From contig JADIYM010000020.1 of the NCBI GenBank assembly GCA_016705245.1, forward strand, positions 67,169-131,168: 64,000 nt of DNA, written 5' to 3'. This DNA is from Blastocatellia bacterium (GTDB taxonomy: Bacteria; Acidobacteriota; Blastocatellia; UBA7656; JADIYM01). The notes below the pieces were generated by a model that was not told the origin of the DNA, did no database searches, and saw only the letters and a program-made list of their open reading frames with translations. The position numbers and the translations under genes were made by a program. Below, piece by piece: positions 25,599 to 34,829 of this stretch (positions are counted from its first letter, which is position 1; each line of letters begins with the position of its first letter).

Positions 25599-26997
25599 TG
25601 CCTTTGCGCTTCTCGTTCTTCTGGCGATGCCGATCTCGCCTGTCTTTGCGCAGTCCAAGATCCAGACGGTGGACGTTCCGGCCCCGGCCGGCGGCGTCGA
25701 CATGCCGGCGTGGTCACGAATGGTTCTGCCGAATGGTCTCGTCGTCCTGCTGATGCGGCAGGACGAGAATCCGCTCGTTCACGCGCGACTCACGCTGCGT
25801 GCCGGATCGGCCGCGGATCCCAAAGGCAAGGAAGGCCTCGCCTCTCTTACTGCCGAACTGCTGACGGCCGGCACCGAGAAGCGCTCGGCCGAACAGATCG
25901 CCACCGACACGGACTTCGTCGGCGGGCAGCTCTCGGCGACATCGGACGCCGAGACGACGACCGTCACGTCGCAGTTCCTCTCCCGAGACACCGCGAGGCA
26001 GTTCGATCTGCTCTCGGATGTCGTCCTGCGGCCGGCGTTCGCCGCGGCCGAGGTCGATCGCATTCGCCAGCAGCGGCTCGCCGAGATCGCCGCGCTTCCC
26101 GAAAACTCGGGCCGCTACGCCGACATCCAGTATGAGTCCGTGCTCATGGCCGGCACGCCTTACGCCCACCCGTCGACGGGGCTCAAGGCCTCGATCGCGT
26201 CGATTACCCGTGATGACGTTCTGGGCTTCCACAAGTCGACGTATGCGCCTAACAACGGCGTGCTCGCGATCGTTGGCGCGTTCGACCCGGCGGAGATGAT
26301 CAAGACGGTAGACGCCGCATTCGGAGGATGGTCGAAGCGCGACGTGCCCGCCCCTGCGACGTTTTCGCCTGCGAAGGTGTCGGGACGACGCGTCGTCGTC
26401 GTGGATTACCCGAACCTGAACCAGGCGCAGGTTCGGCTCGGCGCAATCGGGATCGCGAGCAACGACCCGGAATACGCGGCGCTCCAGGTTGCCAACGCCG
26501 TGCTTTCGTTCGGATTTTCATCGCGGCTCACCGAAGAGATCCGCGTGAATCGTTCGCTGACCTATCGCATCGCGAGTCGGTTCAATGCCGGGAGCCGACC
26601 GGGGACGTTCGTCATCCAGACGTTCACGAAAAACGCGACGACGCGCGAGATCATCGACGCGACGCTCGGCGAAGTGAAGAAGTTCCGCGACGGTCCGCTC
26701 ACGGACGCCGAAGTCAATCGCGCCAAGAACATCATCCTCAGCCGTCTGACACAGCAGCTCGAGACGCCGTCGGGACTGGCCGGGATGCTCACGCAGATCG
26801 AGGTGTTCGGGTTGCCGAAGGACTACGTCGAGACGCTTGCGCCGTCGATCCGGGGGCTGACGCCGGCGACGCTGCAGCCCATCGTCCGGAAGCACTTCCC
26901 GCTCGACGACGTGGTGATCGTCGTGTTCACGACGGCGGCCGAGACGAAGGCGCAGCTCGACGGGCTCGGTGCGATCGAGATGCGCAAGGCGGAGTAA
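25585..26997 (+). CDS. M16 peptidase-like partner lacking the zinc motif
   Basis: ATG 25585 has GAAGGAGGTG upstream and overlaps the end of the catalytic M16 gene. A signal peptide (MRRSNAFALLVLLAMPISPVFAQ) is followed by two M16 domains over 470 residues. Where the catalytic paralogue reads HLFEH, this protein reads GLASLTAEL, so zinc binding is lost and it should be the structural, substrate-binding partner. C-terminal features such as RLTEEIRVNRSLTYRIASRF are typical. Probably periplasmic. Confidence 0.93.
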   Translation: MRRSNAFALLVLLAMPISPVFAQSKIQTVDVPAPAGGVDMPAWSRMVLPNGLVVLLMRQDENPLVHARLTLRAGSAADPKGKEGLASLTAELLTAGTEKRSAEQIATDTDFVGGQLSATSDAETTTVTSQFLSRDTARQFDLLSDVVLRPAFAAAEVDRIRQQRLAEIAALPENSGRYADIQYESVLMAGTPYAHPSTGLKASIASITRDDVLGFHKSTYAPNNGVLAIVGAFDPAEMIKTVDAAFGGWSKRDVPAPATFSPAKVSGRRVVVVDYPNLNQAQVRLGAIGIASNDPEYAALQVANAVLSFGFSSRLTEEIRVNRSLTYRIASRFNAGSRPGTFVIQTFTKNATTREIIDATLGEVKKFRDGPLTDAEVNRAKNIILSRLTQQLETPSGLAGMLTQIEVFGLPKDYVETLAPSIRGLTPATLQPIVRKHFPLDDVVIVVFTTAAETKAQLDGLGAIEMRKAE

Positions 26998-27008
26998 AGG
27001 ACGGAAGA

Positions 27009-27094
27009 GAGCTACGCACACAGAGGCACAGAGACACTGAGACAAGGAGATGACCCTGTGTCTCAGTGTCTCTGTGCCTCTGTGTGCGTAGCTC
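27009..27094. repeat. Perfect 36-bp intergenic inverted repeat, CTCTGTG family
   Basis: 27009-27044 and 27059-27094 are exact reverse complements around a 14-bp loop, made of gaggcacagagaca-type words. It lies between convergent genes (M16 partner and PPK2). It is the cleanest member of the set. Confidence 0.92.
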
Positions 27095-27102
27095 CTTCCT
27101 CC

Positions 27103-27804
27103 TCACGCCTCCATCATCGCCCGGGCGAGCGTCTTCACGACCTTCACCCGGGCGTAGTTCTTGTCGTTGGCCGCGACGACCGTCCACGGGGCGATTTCGG
27201 TGCTCGTCCGCTCCAGCATGTCCTCAACGGCCTTCTCGTAAGTCTCCCACCGCGCCCGGTTCCGCCAGTCCTCGTCCGTAAGCTTGTAGGACCGGAACGG
27301 ATCGAGCTCCCGCGCCTTGAACCGCCGCAGCTGTTCGTCCTGGTCGATGTGCATCCAGTACTTCACGACCACGACGCCGGCATTGCGCAGCTGCGTTTCG
27401 AACTCGACGATCTCGCGGAATGCGCGCTTCCACTCGGCTTCCGTGCAGAAACCCTCGACGCGCTCGACGAGCACCCGCCCGTAATGCGAGCGGTCGAAGA
27501 TCGCGACCTGGCCCGGCTCCGGCAGCGCCTTCCAGAAGCGCCACAGGTAATGATGCGTGGCTTCGTCGCCGGCCGGCGCGGCAAACGACCGCACCGCGTA
27601 GCCACGCGGATCGAGCGTTTCCGTCACGCGTTTTATCGTGCCGCCCTTTCCGGCGGCGTCCCAGCCCTCGAAGATCACCACCGTGCTCGTGCGGTCCTTG
27701 AAGCGCTTCGTCGTTTCGCGCCTCAGCGCGACCTGCCACTTCTTGATCGCCTGCGCGTACTGCGCGGCGTCGAGTTTTTTCGTGAGGTCGGTTTTCTCAA
27801 GCAT
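27103..27804 (-). CDS. Polyphosphate kinase 2 family protein
   Basis: The 233-residue product has the PPK2 P-loop GWDAAGKGG (47-55), the Walker B-like IFDRSHYGR and the lid DEDWRNRARWETYEKA. PPK2 enzymes move phosphate between polyphosphate and nucleoside mono- or diphosphates; subclass cannot be settled by eye. Its start overlaps the stop of the upstream PPK2 gene by 8 bases, implying coupled translation and perhaps a complex. Confidence 0.92.
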   Translation of the reverse strand: MLEKTDLTKKLDAAQYAQAIKKWQVALRRETTKRFKDRTSTVVIFEGWDAAGKGGTIKRVTETLDPRGYAVRSFAAPAGDEATHHYLWRFWKALPEPGQVAIFDRSHYGRVLVERVEGFCTEAEWKRAFREIVEFETQLRNAGVVVVKYWMHIDQDEQLRRFKARELDPFRSYKLTDEDWRNRARWETYEKAVEDMLERTSTEIAPWTVVAANDKNYARVKVVKTLARAMMEA

Positions 27805-28549
27805 GGCGGGCCCCCTTCGCTCGAGCCGGTTTCGGCTTTGCCACCGCGAGCCGGCTCTCCATGACGTTCACGAGCGTCTCGAAGATCGTCAGTTCCGCGC
27901 TGCGCCAGTCGGTGGCCGGGACGACGGTCCACGGCGCATGGGGCGCGTGGGTCCGCTCGAATGCCTCTTCGACGGCAACGACGTATTTGTCGTAGTCGTG
28001 ATGGTGCTTCCAGTCCCACTTCGTGACCCGCCAGCTCTCGAACTTGTCACTCGCGAGCCGTTTGAGCCGCCGCTTCTGCTCCGCCTTCGAGATGTGCATG
28101 TAGAACTTGGCGATCGCGGTCCCGTCATCGGCGATCTGCCGCTCGAACTGCGCGATCTCGTCGAATGCGGACTGCCACGTGGACCTCGGCACCATTTTCG
28201 CCACGCGCTCGATCAGAACGCGGCCGTACCAGGACCGATCGAACAGCGCCATCTCGCCGCGCGCCGGCAGGCGAACCCAGAAGCGATAGAGGAAAGGGCG
28301 CAGTTGCTCGTCCTCGCTCGGAGGACGCGCGGGATAGACCTGGAAGCCTCTCGGGTCGAGGCGTTTCAGCAGGCGCGAGATCGCGAGACCCTTGCCGGCG
28401 GCGTCCCACCCCTCGAAGACGATCACGGTCGGTATTCGCGCGTCCTTGAGGGCGTATTGCGCGAGCCGGAGCCGCTCGTAAAGCGGAGGGGCAAGCCGCC
28501 CGTGGTCTTCCTTCGAGACAATGCTTGTGAGGTCAACCTGGTCGAGCAT
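27797..28549 (-). CDS. Polyphosphate kinase 2 family protein (second copy)
   Basis: ATG 28549 (MLDQVDLTSIVSKEDH) was chosen over 28582 because it follows GAGGTG. The 250-residue product has P-loop EGWDAAGKGL, LDPRGFQVYPARPPSEDE, ALFDRSWYGRVLIERV and WDWKHHHDYDKYV. It differs enough from its neighbour to suggest an old duplication. The Lys/Ala/Arg-rich C-terminal tail (KPKPARAKGARHA) is extra. It is first in a two-gene unit with an operator-like palindrome upstream. Confidence 0.92.
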   Translation of the reverse strand: MLDQVDLTSIVSKEDHGRLAPPLYERLRLAQYALKDARIPTVIVFEGWDAAGKGLAISRLLKRLDPRGFQVYPARPPSEDEQLRPFLYRFWVRLPARGEMALFDRSWYGRVLIERVAKMVPRSTWQSAFDEIAQFERQIADDGTAIAKFYMHISKAEQKRRLKRLASDKFESWRVTKWDWKHHHDYDKYVVAVEEAFERTHAPHAPWTVVPATDWRSAELTIFETLVNVMESRLAVAKPKPARAKGARHA

Positions 28550-28631
28550 GGAGACACCTCGGGCTACGAGGGATTCGAACATTGGTCATGGCAGCAAATG
28601 GAATGCCGCGGCAGAGAAGGTCGAAAGCGCC

Positions 28632-28651
28632 AGTAAATACCCCAATTTACT
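28632..28651. promoter_or_regulatory. Operator-like palindrome upstream of the PPK2 pair
   Basis: AGTAAAT and ATTTACT are exact inverted 7-mers around a 6-bp centre, about 85 bp upstream of the PPK2 start. The AT-rich composition stands out from its surroundings. It may be a regulator site; no cognate regulator is evident. Confidence 0.35.
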
Positions 28652-28720
28652 TTGGTTCGAGCTTCGGGACTGCGGGAAATCGCGCGGCGGTGGATATAGC
28701 GATCGGTTCCGCGGCCGTCG

Positions 28721-28896
28721 AGCGGTTGATTCCGCGACCGCGGAGCGGTTGATTCCGCGACCGCGGAGCGGTCGATGAGATAGCCGTGGGTCACGCGCGG
28801 GCGAGTGCAACGAGCCCTCGCGTGACCCGCGGAACCGCCGGCCGTCAGGCACCGACCGCGGAGCGGTCGCATCGTCAGTCCCAAAGATAACGTTCG
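28721..28896. mobile_element. MITE-like dispersed repeat, copy 1
   Basis: It contains tandem copies of a 23-bp unit (gattccgcgaccgcggagcg), then gtcgatgagatagccgtggg, an inverted repeat gggcgagtgcaacgagccct, and ends in aagataacgttcg. The same string of blocks recurs at 61811-61928 and, inverted, at 61963-62130. It has no coding capacity. The neighbouring 28897-29169 shows no convincing gene. Confidence 0.7.
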
Positions 28897-29169
28897 CAGT
28901 TGGCGATACCTCGAGCGCCGAACAGTGCAACGACCTCCTCGTCGTAGGACATGCGCCGGTGGTGCTCCTTCGGTGCCGCGAGTTGCTTCCTTAGAGGGCG
29001 CTGGGGGAGGTCTTCGACGACGACGCCTCAGAAACGGTCGTGGTCGGGCGGACGACCGATCGACCGATCCCGGGCAAGGGGCGACGGCTGCCGTGGACGC
29101 GGCGTGGGTGGGCCGCTGGCGCGCCAACAACCTGCCGCTCGCAACGTCGCGATTCATCGGCGCGCGAGT

Positions 29170-29478
29170 ACAACTCGATTCACATGGTCGCGGAGTTGCT
29201 CGAGAGCATCGCCTCTGTCGAAGTCCAGATGAAGGAGTACCGACGAGCCGCCCGGCTCTTCGGAGCGGCCGCCGCGATCCGGGACGCTGTCGACATTGCG
29301 GTTCATCCGGAGGATCGCGAGGAGGTCGAACGAGACCTTCGCGGCGGTTGCCGAGGCACTGGAGGCCGACGAGTTCCGCGAGGCATTGGACGAAGGCCGC
29401 GGAATGTCGATCGAGGATGCGGTCTCTGATGCAGTGGCTGCTCGTGAGACGGGGCGGCCAGGCGTGTCCGGCGCGTAG
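29170..29478 (+). pseudogene. Frameshifted C-terminal remnant of an ATPase/TPR (AfsR/LuxR-like) regulator
   Basis: From about 29170 one frame reads VAELLESIASVEVQMKEYRRAARLFGAAAAIRDAV, then EDREEVERDL. It continues after about 29335 in another frame as FAAVAEALEADEFREALDEGRGMSIEDAVSDAV. This is the typical tail of large TPR-containing regulators (R-A-ARL-GAA..IR followed by a GR-MS-E-A end). No kinase, ATPase or DNA-binding part remains upstream. A single frameshift joins the halves, so this is a decayed fragment, perhaps left when the adjacent MITE-like repeat arrived. Confidence 0.6.
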
Positions 29479-29487
29479 GTCAGGGCG

Positions 29488-29865
29488 TCAGTTCGCCGTC
29501 GACTCGTCCAGCGTCTTGATCTTCAGGATGATCCCGGTCACGCCGATGCCCACGATTACGAGCGCCAGCCGTACGCCGCCCATGTCGACCCGGTAGGCGG
29601 AGACGAGCAGCGAGGTCCAGAGGATCAGGATCGTGACGACCTTGGCGCGGACCGGCATGCCGCGACGCTCCTTGAAATTCCGGATGTAGGTTCCGAGCAC
29701 ACGATTCTGCATGAGCCAGTCGTGCAGTCGATCGGACCCTCGTACGAAGCACGCGGATGCGAGCAGCAGGAATGGCGTCGCGGGAAGCAGCGGCAGGATC
29801 GCGCCGAGGATTCCCAGTCCGACGAACAAGATCCCGAGGACGTTGAAGAAGACTTTGTTGGCCAC
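29488..29865 (-). CDS. YbaN/DUF454 family small membrane protein
   Basis: The family core begins NVLGILFVGLGILGAILPLLPATPFLLLASACFVRGSDRLHDWL and continues with NRVLGTYIRNF and two further hydrophobic segments. The frame is open to ATG 29955, but family members start just before the first helix, so GTG 29865 (125 residues) is preferred. Upstream support is only a weak GGGAC. It is an inner-membrane protein of unknown function. Confidence 0.8.
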   Translation of the reverse strand: MANKVFFNVLGILFVGLGILGAILPLLPATPFLLLASACFVRGSDRLHDWLMQNRVLGTYIRNFKERRGMPVRAKVVTILILWTSLLVSAYRVDMGGVRLALVIVGIGVTGIILKIKTLDESTAN

Positions 29866-30024
29866 GATGTCCCGGTGCCGGCATGGAAGCTCGGCACCCA
29901 GAAGAGTACACCCGGGCGCCGACATAGCGCAGTGTCCGCGAGTCCGGTTGAGCATCAGTACCGGCGCGGTAGCGCTCGGGTCATCCCCGAGCTCAGGCGG
30001 CCGACTGCAGGCGGACGGCTCCTT

Positions 30025-30627
30025 TCAATCGGTGCGCGCGTTCGCCTTGCGGTAGGCCTTCGCGAACTTGCGGACGAAATCGCGCACGGCGCGGTCGGTG
30101 TCGGCGCCAATGCGTCGCTTGAACGACACGGTTTCCACAAATCGACTGGACCCCGTGGGCTTCAGAAAGGAGCCGATGGCGTATCGGTAAGTACGCGGGT
30201 CGGGGTCGTCGGGAGCAAGCGTGTCGATGGTCCGGGTGCTGTTCCGGGCTGAGTCGACGATGTCGGGTCGATTTGAGGGCGGGAATCGTTCCCTCGGCGC
30301 CGGACCCGCCGGCGTCGACGAAAGACCCGTATCGGCGCGGCCGGCACGGTCGCGATCGAGTTTCATCGAGTCGGAACCGATGGTTGTCGAGAAACGAAGG
30401 ACGAGCGAGGCGTCTTCGGCACGCTCGACGATTGTCAGTTGAGGAAGTTCGGTGCGGAGGTTCGTGACGATGGCGTCGCGCAGTTCGGCTCGTATTTTGT
30501 TGTCGACGAAGACGCTCGCGGCGCCGCGAAGGTCCGACTGCGAGCCCTTGCCGACCGCTTCGATCTGGGCGGTCGCCGTCGGCGCGAGCGCAAGCAGTGT
30601 GGCGAGGCCGAGTAAACGAAGGGCCAT
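30025..30627 (-). CDS. Exported protein of unknown function
   Basis: ATG 30627 follows GGAAGGAGC and opens a short signal peptide (MALRLLGLATLLALAPTATAQ). The remaining about 180 residues have an N-terminal half resembling small periplasmic alpha/beta domains (FVDNKIRAELRDAIVTNLRTELPQLTIVERAEDASLVLRF). Next comes a Pro/Arg-rich linker and a basic C-terminal helix (VRDFVRKFAKAYRKA). I do not recognise a named family. The upper part recalls proteins that bind peptidoglycan or lipoprotein components, but this is speculative. Confidence 0.7.
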   Translation of the reverse strand: MALRLLGLATLLALAPTATAQIEAVGKGSQSDLRGAASVFVDNKIRAELRDAIVTNLRTELPQLTIVERAEDASLVLRFSTTIGSDSMKLDRDRAGRADTGLSSTPAGPAPRERFPPSNRPDIVDSARNSTRTIDTLAPDDPDPRTYRYAIGSFLKPTGSSRFVETVSFKRRIGADTDRAVRDFVRKFAKAYRKANARTD

Positions 30628-30693
30628 GATCGCTGCTCCTTCCGGAACTGTTCGGGGGCGAACTGTCCAGGACGAATCGTACTCCCAAATGCT

Positions 30694-30784
30694 GCTCCGT
30701 GGCTCGGTGTCTCCGCGCCTCCGTGTGCGTAGCTCTTTCAGGTTCCAGAAGAGCTACGCACACAGAGGCACAGAGGCACGGAGC
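30694..30784. repeat. Intergenic inverted repeat, CTCTGTG family
   Basis: The arms meet at gtgcgtagctctt/aagagctacgcac and extend through gcctccgtg-type words. It lies between two minus-strand genes. Confidence 0.85.
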
Positions 30785-30790
30785 CTCGAA

Positions 30791-32056
30791 TCATCCGCCC
30801 GCGCAGGCCGCCGCCCTCAGTTCGAGCACCTCGCGTTCGCGAGCGTTGCGCGTGAGTGCCGCCGCGCGCTCGAACGCGAGTCGGGCCTCGTCGAGCCGCC
30901 CGAGCTTCTCGAGGAACTCGCCGCGCACGGCGGGCAGCAGGTGGTATCCGTCAAGCCTTGGCTCGTTGACGAGCGCATCGGCCGCCTCGAGCCCGGCAGC
31001 GGGGCCCTCCGCCATCCCGATTGCCACCGCACGGTTCAGTTCGATGACCGGCGACGGCTGAAGGCTCGCAAGCTGCGCGTACAGGTTGGCGATGCGGCTC
31101 CAGTCCGTCGCCCCCGGAGCGACCGCACGGGCGTGACACGCGGCGATGGCGGCCTGCAGCGCGAACGGTCCCGGTTCTCCGCCGAGTGCCGCCGCGCGTT
31201 CGAGCGCCGCGAGGCCGCGACGGATGAGGAGTTGATCCCACCGCGATCGATCCTGGTCGTTGAGCAGCACGGCGTCGCCCGAGTCGTTCGTCCTCGCGCG
31301 CGTACGCGATGCCTGGATCTCCATGAGACCGACGAGGCCGTGGACCTCTGCTTCCTCCGGCGCAAGCTCGGCCAGGATTCGGCCAAGTCGAAGGGCTTCC
31401 TCGCAGAGCGCCGGCCGCATCCAGTCGCCGCCCGCGGTCGCCGCGTAGCCCTCGTTGAAGATGAGGTAGAGGACCTCGAGCACCGACGCGAGCCGTTCGT
31501 CGCGTTCGGCACCCCGCGGGACCTCGAACGGGACGTGGGCGTCCGAGAGAGTTCGCTTCGCGCGGACGATGCGTTGCGCGACGGTCGTTTCGGAAACGAG
31601 ATACGCGCGGGCGATCTCATCGGTCGTCAGCCCACCGAGGAGTCGCAGCGTGAGCGCCACGCGCGCATCGGGCCCGAGCACCGGGTGGCAGGCCGTGAAG
31701 ACGAGCCGGAGGAGGTCGTCGCCGATGTCGTCGTCGATCGCCGCATCGAGCCGGTCCACGGCGCCCTGTTGCCGCTCGTCGAGGTCACGGCCGATCTCGG
31801 AGTGTGTGCGATCGAGCAGCGGACGACGTCGGATGTGATCGATGGCCCGGTTCCGCGCGACCGAGGCCAGCCAGGCACCGGGCTTCTCGGGGACACCGGA
31901 CTCCGGCCACTGCTCGAGCGCCGCGACGAGTGCATCCTGCGCGAGCTCTTCGGCGAGGCCGACGTCGCGCACGATGCGCGCGACGCCGGCGATGATTCGC
32001 GCGGATTCGATCCGCCAGACCGCTTCGATCGTGCGATGTGTTTCAGAAGCCGCCAC
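30791..32056 (-). CDS. ECF42-type sigma factor with C-terminal TPR-like (DUF6596) domain
   Basis: The 421-residue product begins like ECF sigma factors (region 2: GLAEELAQDALVAALEQWPE; region 4: ALTLRLLGGLTTDEIARAYLVSETTVAQRIVRAKRTL). It carries the long C-terminal helical extension that defines the ECF42 group (FNEGYAATAGG, CEEALRLGRILAELAPEEAEVHGLVGLMEIQASR). In that group the extension takes the place of an anti-sigma. The gene is 53 bp downstream of a DGPF-domain gene, its standard partner. Regulon unknown. Confidence 0.92.
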   Translation of the reverse strand: MAASETHRTIEAVWRIESARIIAGVARIVRDVGLAEELAQDALVAALEQWPESGVPEKPGAWLASVARNRAIDHIRRRPLLDRTHSEIGRDLDERQQGAVDRLDAAIDDDIGDDLLRLVFTACHPVLGPDARVALTLRLLGGLTTDEIARAYLVSETTVAQRIVRAKRTLSDAHVPFEVPRGAERDERLASVLEVLYLIFNEGYAATAGGDWMRPALCEEALRLGRILAELAPEEAEVHGLVGLMEIQASRTRARTNDSGDAVLLNDQDRSRWDQLLIRRGLAALERAAALGGEPGPFALQAAIAACHARAVAPGATDWSRIANLYAQLASLQPSPVIELNRAVAIGMAEGPAAGLEAADALVNEPRLDGYHLLPAVRGEFLEKLGRLDEARLAFERAAALTRNAREREVLELRAAACAGG

Positions 32057-32109
32057 GGCTCCCGATCAGACCATCGACGCGCGAAACGGGCAAGCGCGAG
32101 GAGGCGAGG

Positions 32110-32541
32110 CTACGACTTCGCGCTGTCTCGGTACGCCTGCTCGGCTTCGAGGACGGCACGGCCCTCGTCGGACGTGATGACTGGCTCGAAGTCCGCCATC
32201 TCGCCGACCTGCCGCAACTCGACCTCGGTTTCCTCGTTCATCGGATTCGGACAGCGCTTGAGCCATTCAACGGCCTCGTCCATCGACTTCACCTGCCAGA
32301 GCCAGAATCCGGCGATGAGCTCCTTGGTTTCGGCGAACGGTCCGTCGATGACCGTGCGCTCCGCGCCGGAGAAGCGGACGCGCTTGCCCTTCGAGGTCGG
32401 GTGCAGCCCCTCGCCAGCCAGCATGACGCCGGCCTTGATGAGTTCTTCGTTGTATTTTCCCATCGCGATGAGCAGCTGCTCGGTCGGCATGACTCCCGCT
32501 TCGGACCTCTCGTTCGCCTTGATGATGACCATGACTCGCAT
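32110..32541 (-). CDS. YCII/DGPF-domain protein, partner of ECF42 sigma factor
   Basis: The 143-residue ferredoxin-like-fold protein starts MRVMVIIKANERSEAG and contains the DGPF motif (VIDGPFAETKELIAGFWLWQVKSMDEAVEWLKRCP). DGPF proteins are encoded beside ECF42 sigma factors in many phyla; some are linked to stress or antibiotic resistance, but no enzyme activity is proven. It is probably first in a two-gene unit with the sigma gene. Confidence 0.92.
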   Translation of the reverse strand: MRVMVIIKANERSEAGVMPTEQLLIAMGKYNEELIKAGVMLAGEGLHPTSKGKRVRFSGAERTVIDGPFAETKELIAGFWLWQVKSMDEAVEWLKRCPNPMNEETEVELRQVGEMADFEPVITSDEGRAVLEAEQAYRDSAKS

Positions 32542-32711
32542 GTCGTATCTCCTTGAAATGATTTCGTTTGGGCGGGACGACCGGCCGGAGGTGACCCAAT
32601 CATTTCCGCCCTTCTACTTTAGCGTCGAACGCCGATGTGCGAAATCGACAGGGCGGGACGACTTTTTTCAGGACGACCCGGTCGCTACCGGTTCTGATCT
32701 TGCCAGCGCTT

Positions 32712-32822
32712 TCCTTTGCGCCTTTGCGCCTTTGCGCCTTTGCGAGTCCTTTGCGTCTTTGCGAGAAACGCGTCCGCGAGGATGTTTCTCGCAAAGACGC
32801 AAAGGACTCGCAAAGACGCAGG
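32712..32822. repeat. Intergenic inverted repeat, TTTGCGCC family
   Basis: The left arm starts with tandem tttgcgcc units and then tttgcgagtcctttgcgtc. The inner 37 bp (32733-32769 with 32784-32820) are nearly perfect complements. It is in the 706-bp gap 32542-33247. Confidence 0.86.
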
Positions 32823-33118
32823 GGAAATGACCCGCCGCCGCCCGGTACTCCCGCCGCCCGACCTCGCGCTACACTGGCCTCACCAGGTGGCGCTCACGCG
32901 GCTCGACTGCATGGTCGGGTCGGCCGGCAGGCGGGCTACGTCGAGGAATCGATCCTGCTGCGGGCTGGCACGTCGGCCGGATCGCGGACCGATGCCGAGG
33001 ACTTCACGGCTTCACGGCTCGACGGCGAGCATGGTCTCGAGTTCGGGACGCTGTCGCCGCAGACGCCATTCCCGGCGCTCATCGACCGCGCGCTGCCCTA
33101 GTTTGCGGCGGGTCTGGT
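32823..33118. other. Non-coding stretch between two inverted repeats
   Basis: Open frames here are short, lack start signals and match nothing recognisable. It may be a remnant of a lost gene or simply spacer between the inverted repeats at 32712 and 33119. Confidence 0.4.
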
Positions 33119-33212
33119 CTCTGCGTCTCTGTGAGACCTTTGCGTCTCTGCGAGAAACTCACTTTCGGAGGGGTTTCTCGCAGAGACGCAGAGGTCTCGC
33201 AAAGGCGCAGAG
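33119..33212. repeat. Intergenic inverted repeat, GCAGAGACGCAGAG family
   Basis: Arms of about 39 bp (33119-33157 and 33173-33212), with ctgcgtctct-type words meeting at gagaaac/gtttctc. It lies downstream of boxD on the minus strand, so it may terminate the box operon. Confidence 0.85.
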
Positions 33213-33247
33213 GAAAGTACGCGCTCGAAAGGAGCCGGCGACCTCTC

Positions 33248-34813
33248 CTACGCCCAGAGCTTCTCGAGCAGGGGGCTGTAGCCCTGGACGGCCGTGCGCT
33301 GCATGAAATGCGTGACGCCGCGCAGGCCGCCGAGCTCTTCGCCGCCGCCGGCGCGTCCCGGTCCACCGTGCACCATCATCGGCAACACCGCGCCCGGACC
33401 GGGTGAATGCTCGGCCACCTTCTCGCCGCCGATCGTCAGTCGGCCGTGGTACGGGCCCGCGCCCGTCACGAACGCCCGCGCGATCTCGACGTCGTCCGTG
33501 TAGATCGACGACACGAGCCCGCCGCCACCCATCCGGATCGCATCGATGAGCGCCTTCGTTGAATCGGCTCCGCCCGTCGCATACGGCAGGATCGTTGCGA
33601 CCGGACCGAACACTTCAAATCCGTGAACCTCCGCGCAGTCGAGACTCGGCGCCACGAGCAGCATCGGCGACAAGAAAAACCCCTTCTCGCCGTCGACGCC
33701 GACGAGCGACCCCCGCCCGCCGTCGCCGAGCACCACTTCGCACGTCGACCGCAGCCGGTCCACGCCCGCCTTCACATCCCTCAGCTGTCGCGCCGTCGCG
33801 AGCGGTCCCATCCGGACCTCTGAGAGTCCCGGATCGCCGACCTTCGTCTCGGCGATCCGGTCCGCAAGATCCTCGCGCACCTGCGCGACCAGACCCTCCG
33901 GCACGAAGACGCGGCGGATCGCCGTGCACTTCTGCCCGGCCTTCTGCGTGACGTCTTTCGCGACCTCGCGCAGGAACATCTCGTAAGTGTCGCTGCCGTG
34001 TTCGACGTCGGCGCCGAGCACCGCCGCGTTCAGGCTGTCGGCCTCGACGTTCACCCGCGTGTTGTTCCGGACGACGGCCGCGTGCGAGCGGATCATCGCG
34101 CCCGTGTCGCTCGAGCCGGTAAACGCCACGACGTCCTGGGAGTTCAGGTGGTCGAGCATGTCGCCGGCCGAGCCGCACAGGAACGTCATCGTTCCCTTCG
34201 GCATCAGGCACGCATCGGCGAGCAGCTCGGCGATCCGGTACGCGACGACCGCCGTGCTCGTGGCCGGCTTGGTGACGACGGGCATGCCGGCGAGGATCGC
34301 CGTCGCCGCCTTTTCGCCGAAGCCCCACGCCGGAAAATTGAACGCGTTGATGAAAACCGCCGCGCCCGTGAGCGGCTGGTAGATGTGCTGGCCGACGAGC
34401 TTCGGACTGCGCGTCAGCTGCGACGATTCGCCGTCGACGAGGATCTTGCGGTCCCCGAGCTTCTCGCCGAGCTTCGCATACCACGAGAGCGTGCCCGTCG
34501 CGCCGTCGATGTCGAACTTCGCGTCGCCGCGCGTGTTGCCGCCGTTGGCGATGGCGAGATCGACAAGCTCCTCGCGGAACTTGTGGATTTCGGACGCCAT
34601 TGCCTGGAGGAGCTTGCCGCGCTCGGCAAACGTCATGTCGCGAAGCGCCGGGCCGCCGACGTCGCGCGCGTGCGCGAGCGCGGCGCCGAAATCGATGCCG
34701 CCCGTCGTCGTCTCGGCGAGGACCTCTTCCGTCGTCGGGTTCACGAGCTGGGCGAGGTCGCCCTCGCCCTCCACCCAGTTGTCACACACGTAGCTCAGCA
34801 GTCGATTGGTCAT
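33248..34813 (-). CDS. boxD: 3,4-dehydroadipyl-CoA semialdehyde dehydrogenase (BoxD-type)
   Basis: The 521-residue aldehyde dehydrogenase has the NAD(P)-binding stretch FINAFNFPAWGFGEKAATAILAGMPVVTKPA, the catalytic Cys in GQKCTAIRR and the general-base Glu in NVEADSLN. The wording matches the PaaZ-like subgroup acting on CoA-thioester aldehydes. Within a box cluster it is best read as BoxD, which oxidises 3,4-dehydroadipyl-CoA semialdehyde in aerobic benzoyl-CoA breakdown. ATG 34813 begins MTNRLLSYVCDNWVEG. It is separated from boxB by an inverted repeat but shares the strand. Confidence 0.9.
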   Translation of the reverse strand: MTNRLLSYVCDNWVEGEGDLAQLVNPTTEEVLAETTTGGIDFGAALAHARDVGGPALRDMTFAERGKLLQAMASEIHKFREELVDLAIANGGNTRGDAKFDIDGATGTLSWYAKLGEKLGDRKILVDGESSQLTRSPKLVGQHIYQPLTGAAVFINAFNFPAWGFGEKAATAILAGMPVVTKPATSTAVVAYRIAELLADACLMPKGTMTFLCGSAGDMLDHLNSQDVVAFTGSSDTGAMIRSHAAVVRNNTRVNVEADSLNAAVLGADVEHGSDTYEMFLREVAKDVTQKAGQKCTAIRRVFVPEGLVAQVREDLADRIAETKVGDPGLSEVRMGPLATARQLRDVKAGVDRLRSTCEVVLGDGGRGSLVGVDGEKGFFLSPMLLVAPSLDCAEVHGFEVFGPVATILPYATGGADSTKALIDAIRMGGGGLVSSIYTDDVEIARAFVTGAGPYHGRLTIGGEKVAEHSPGPGAVLPMMVHGGPGRAGGGEELGGLRGVTHFMQRTAVQGYSPLLEKLWA

Positions 34814-34829
34814 AATGCTCAGCGAAGAA

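Noticed and set aside
32823..33118. Small plus-strand ORF between two hairpins
   Set aside because: Arg/Pro-rich translation, no ribosome site, and no resemblance to any family I know.
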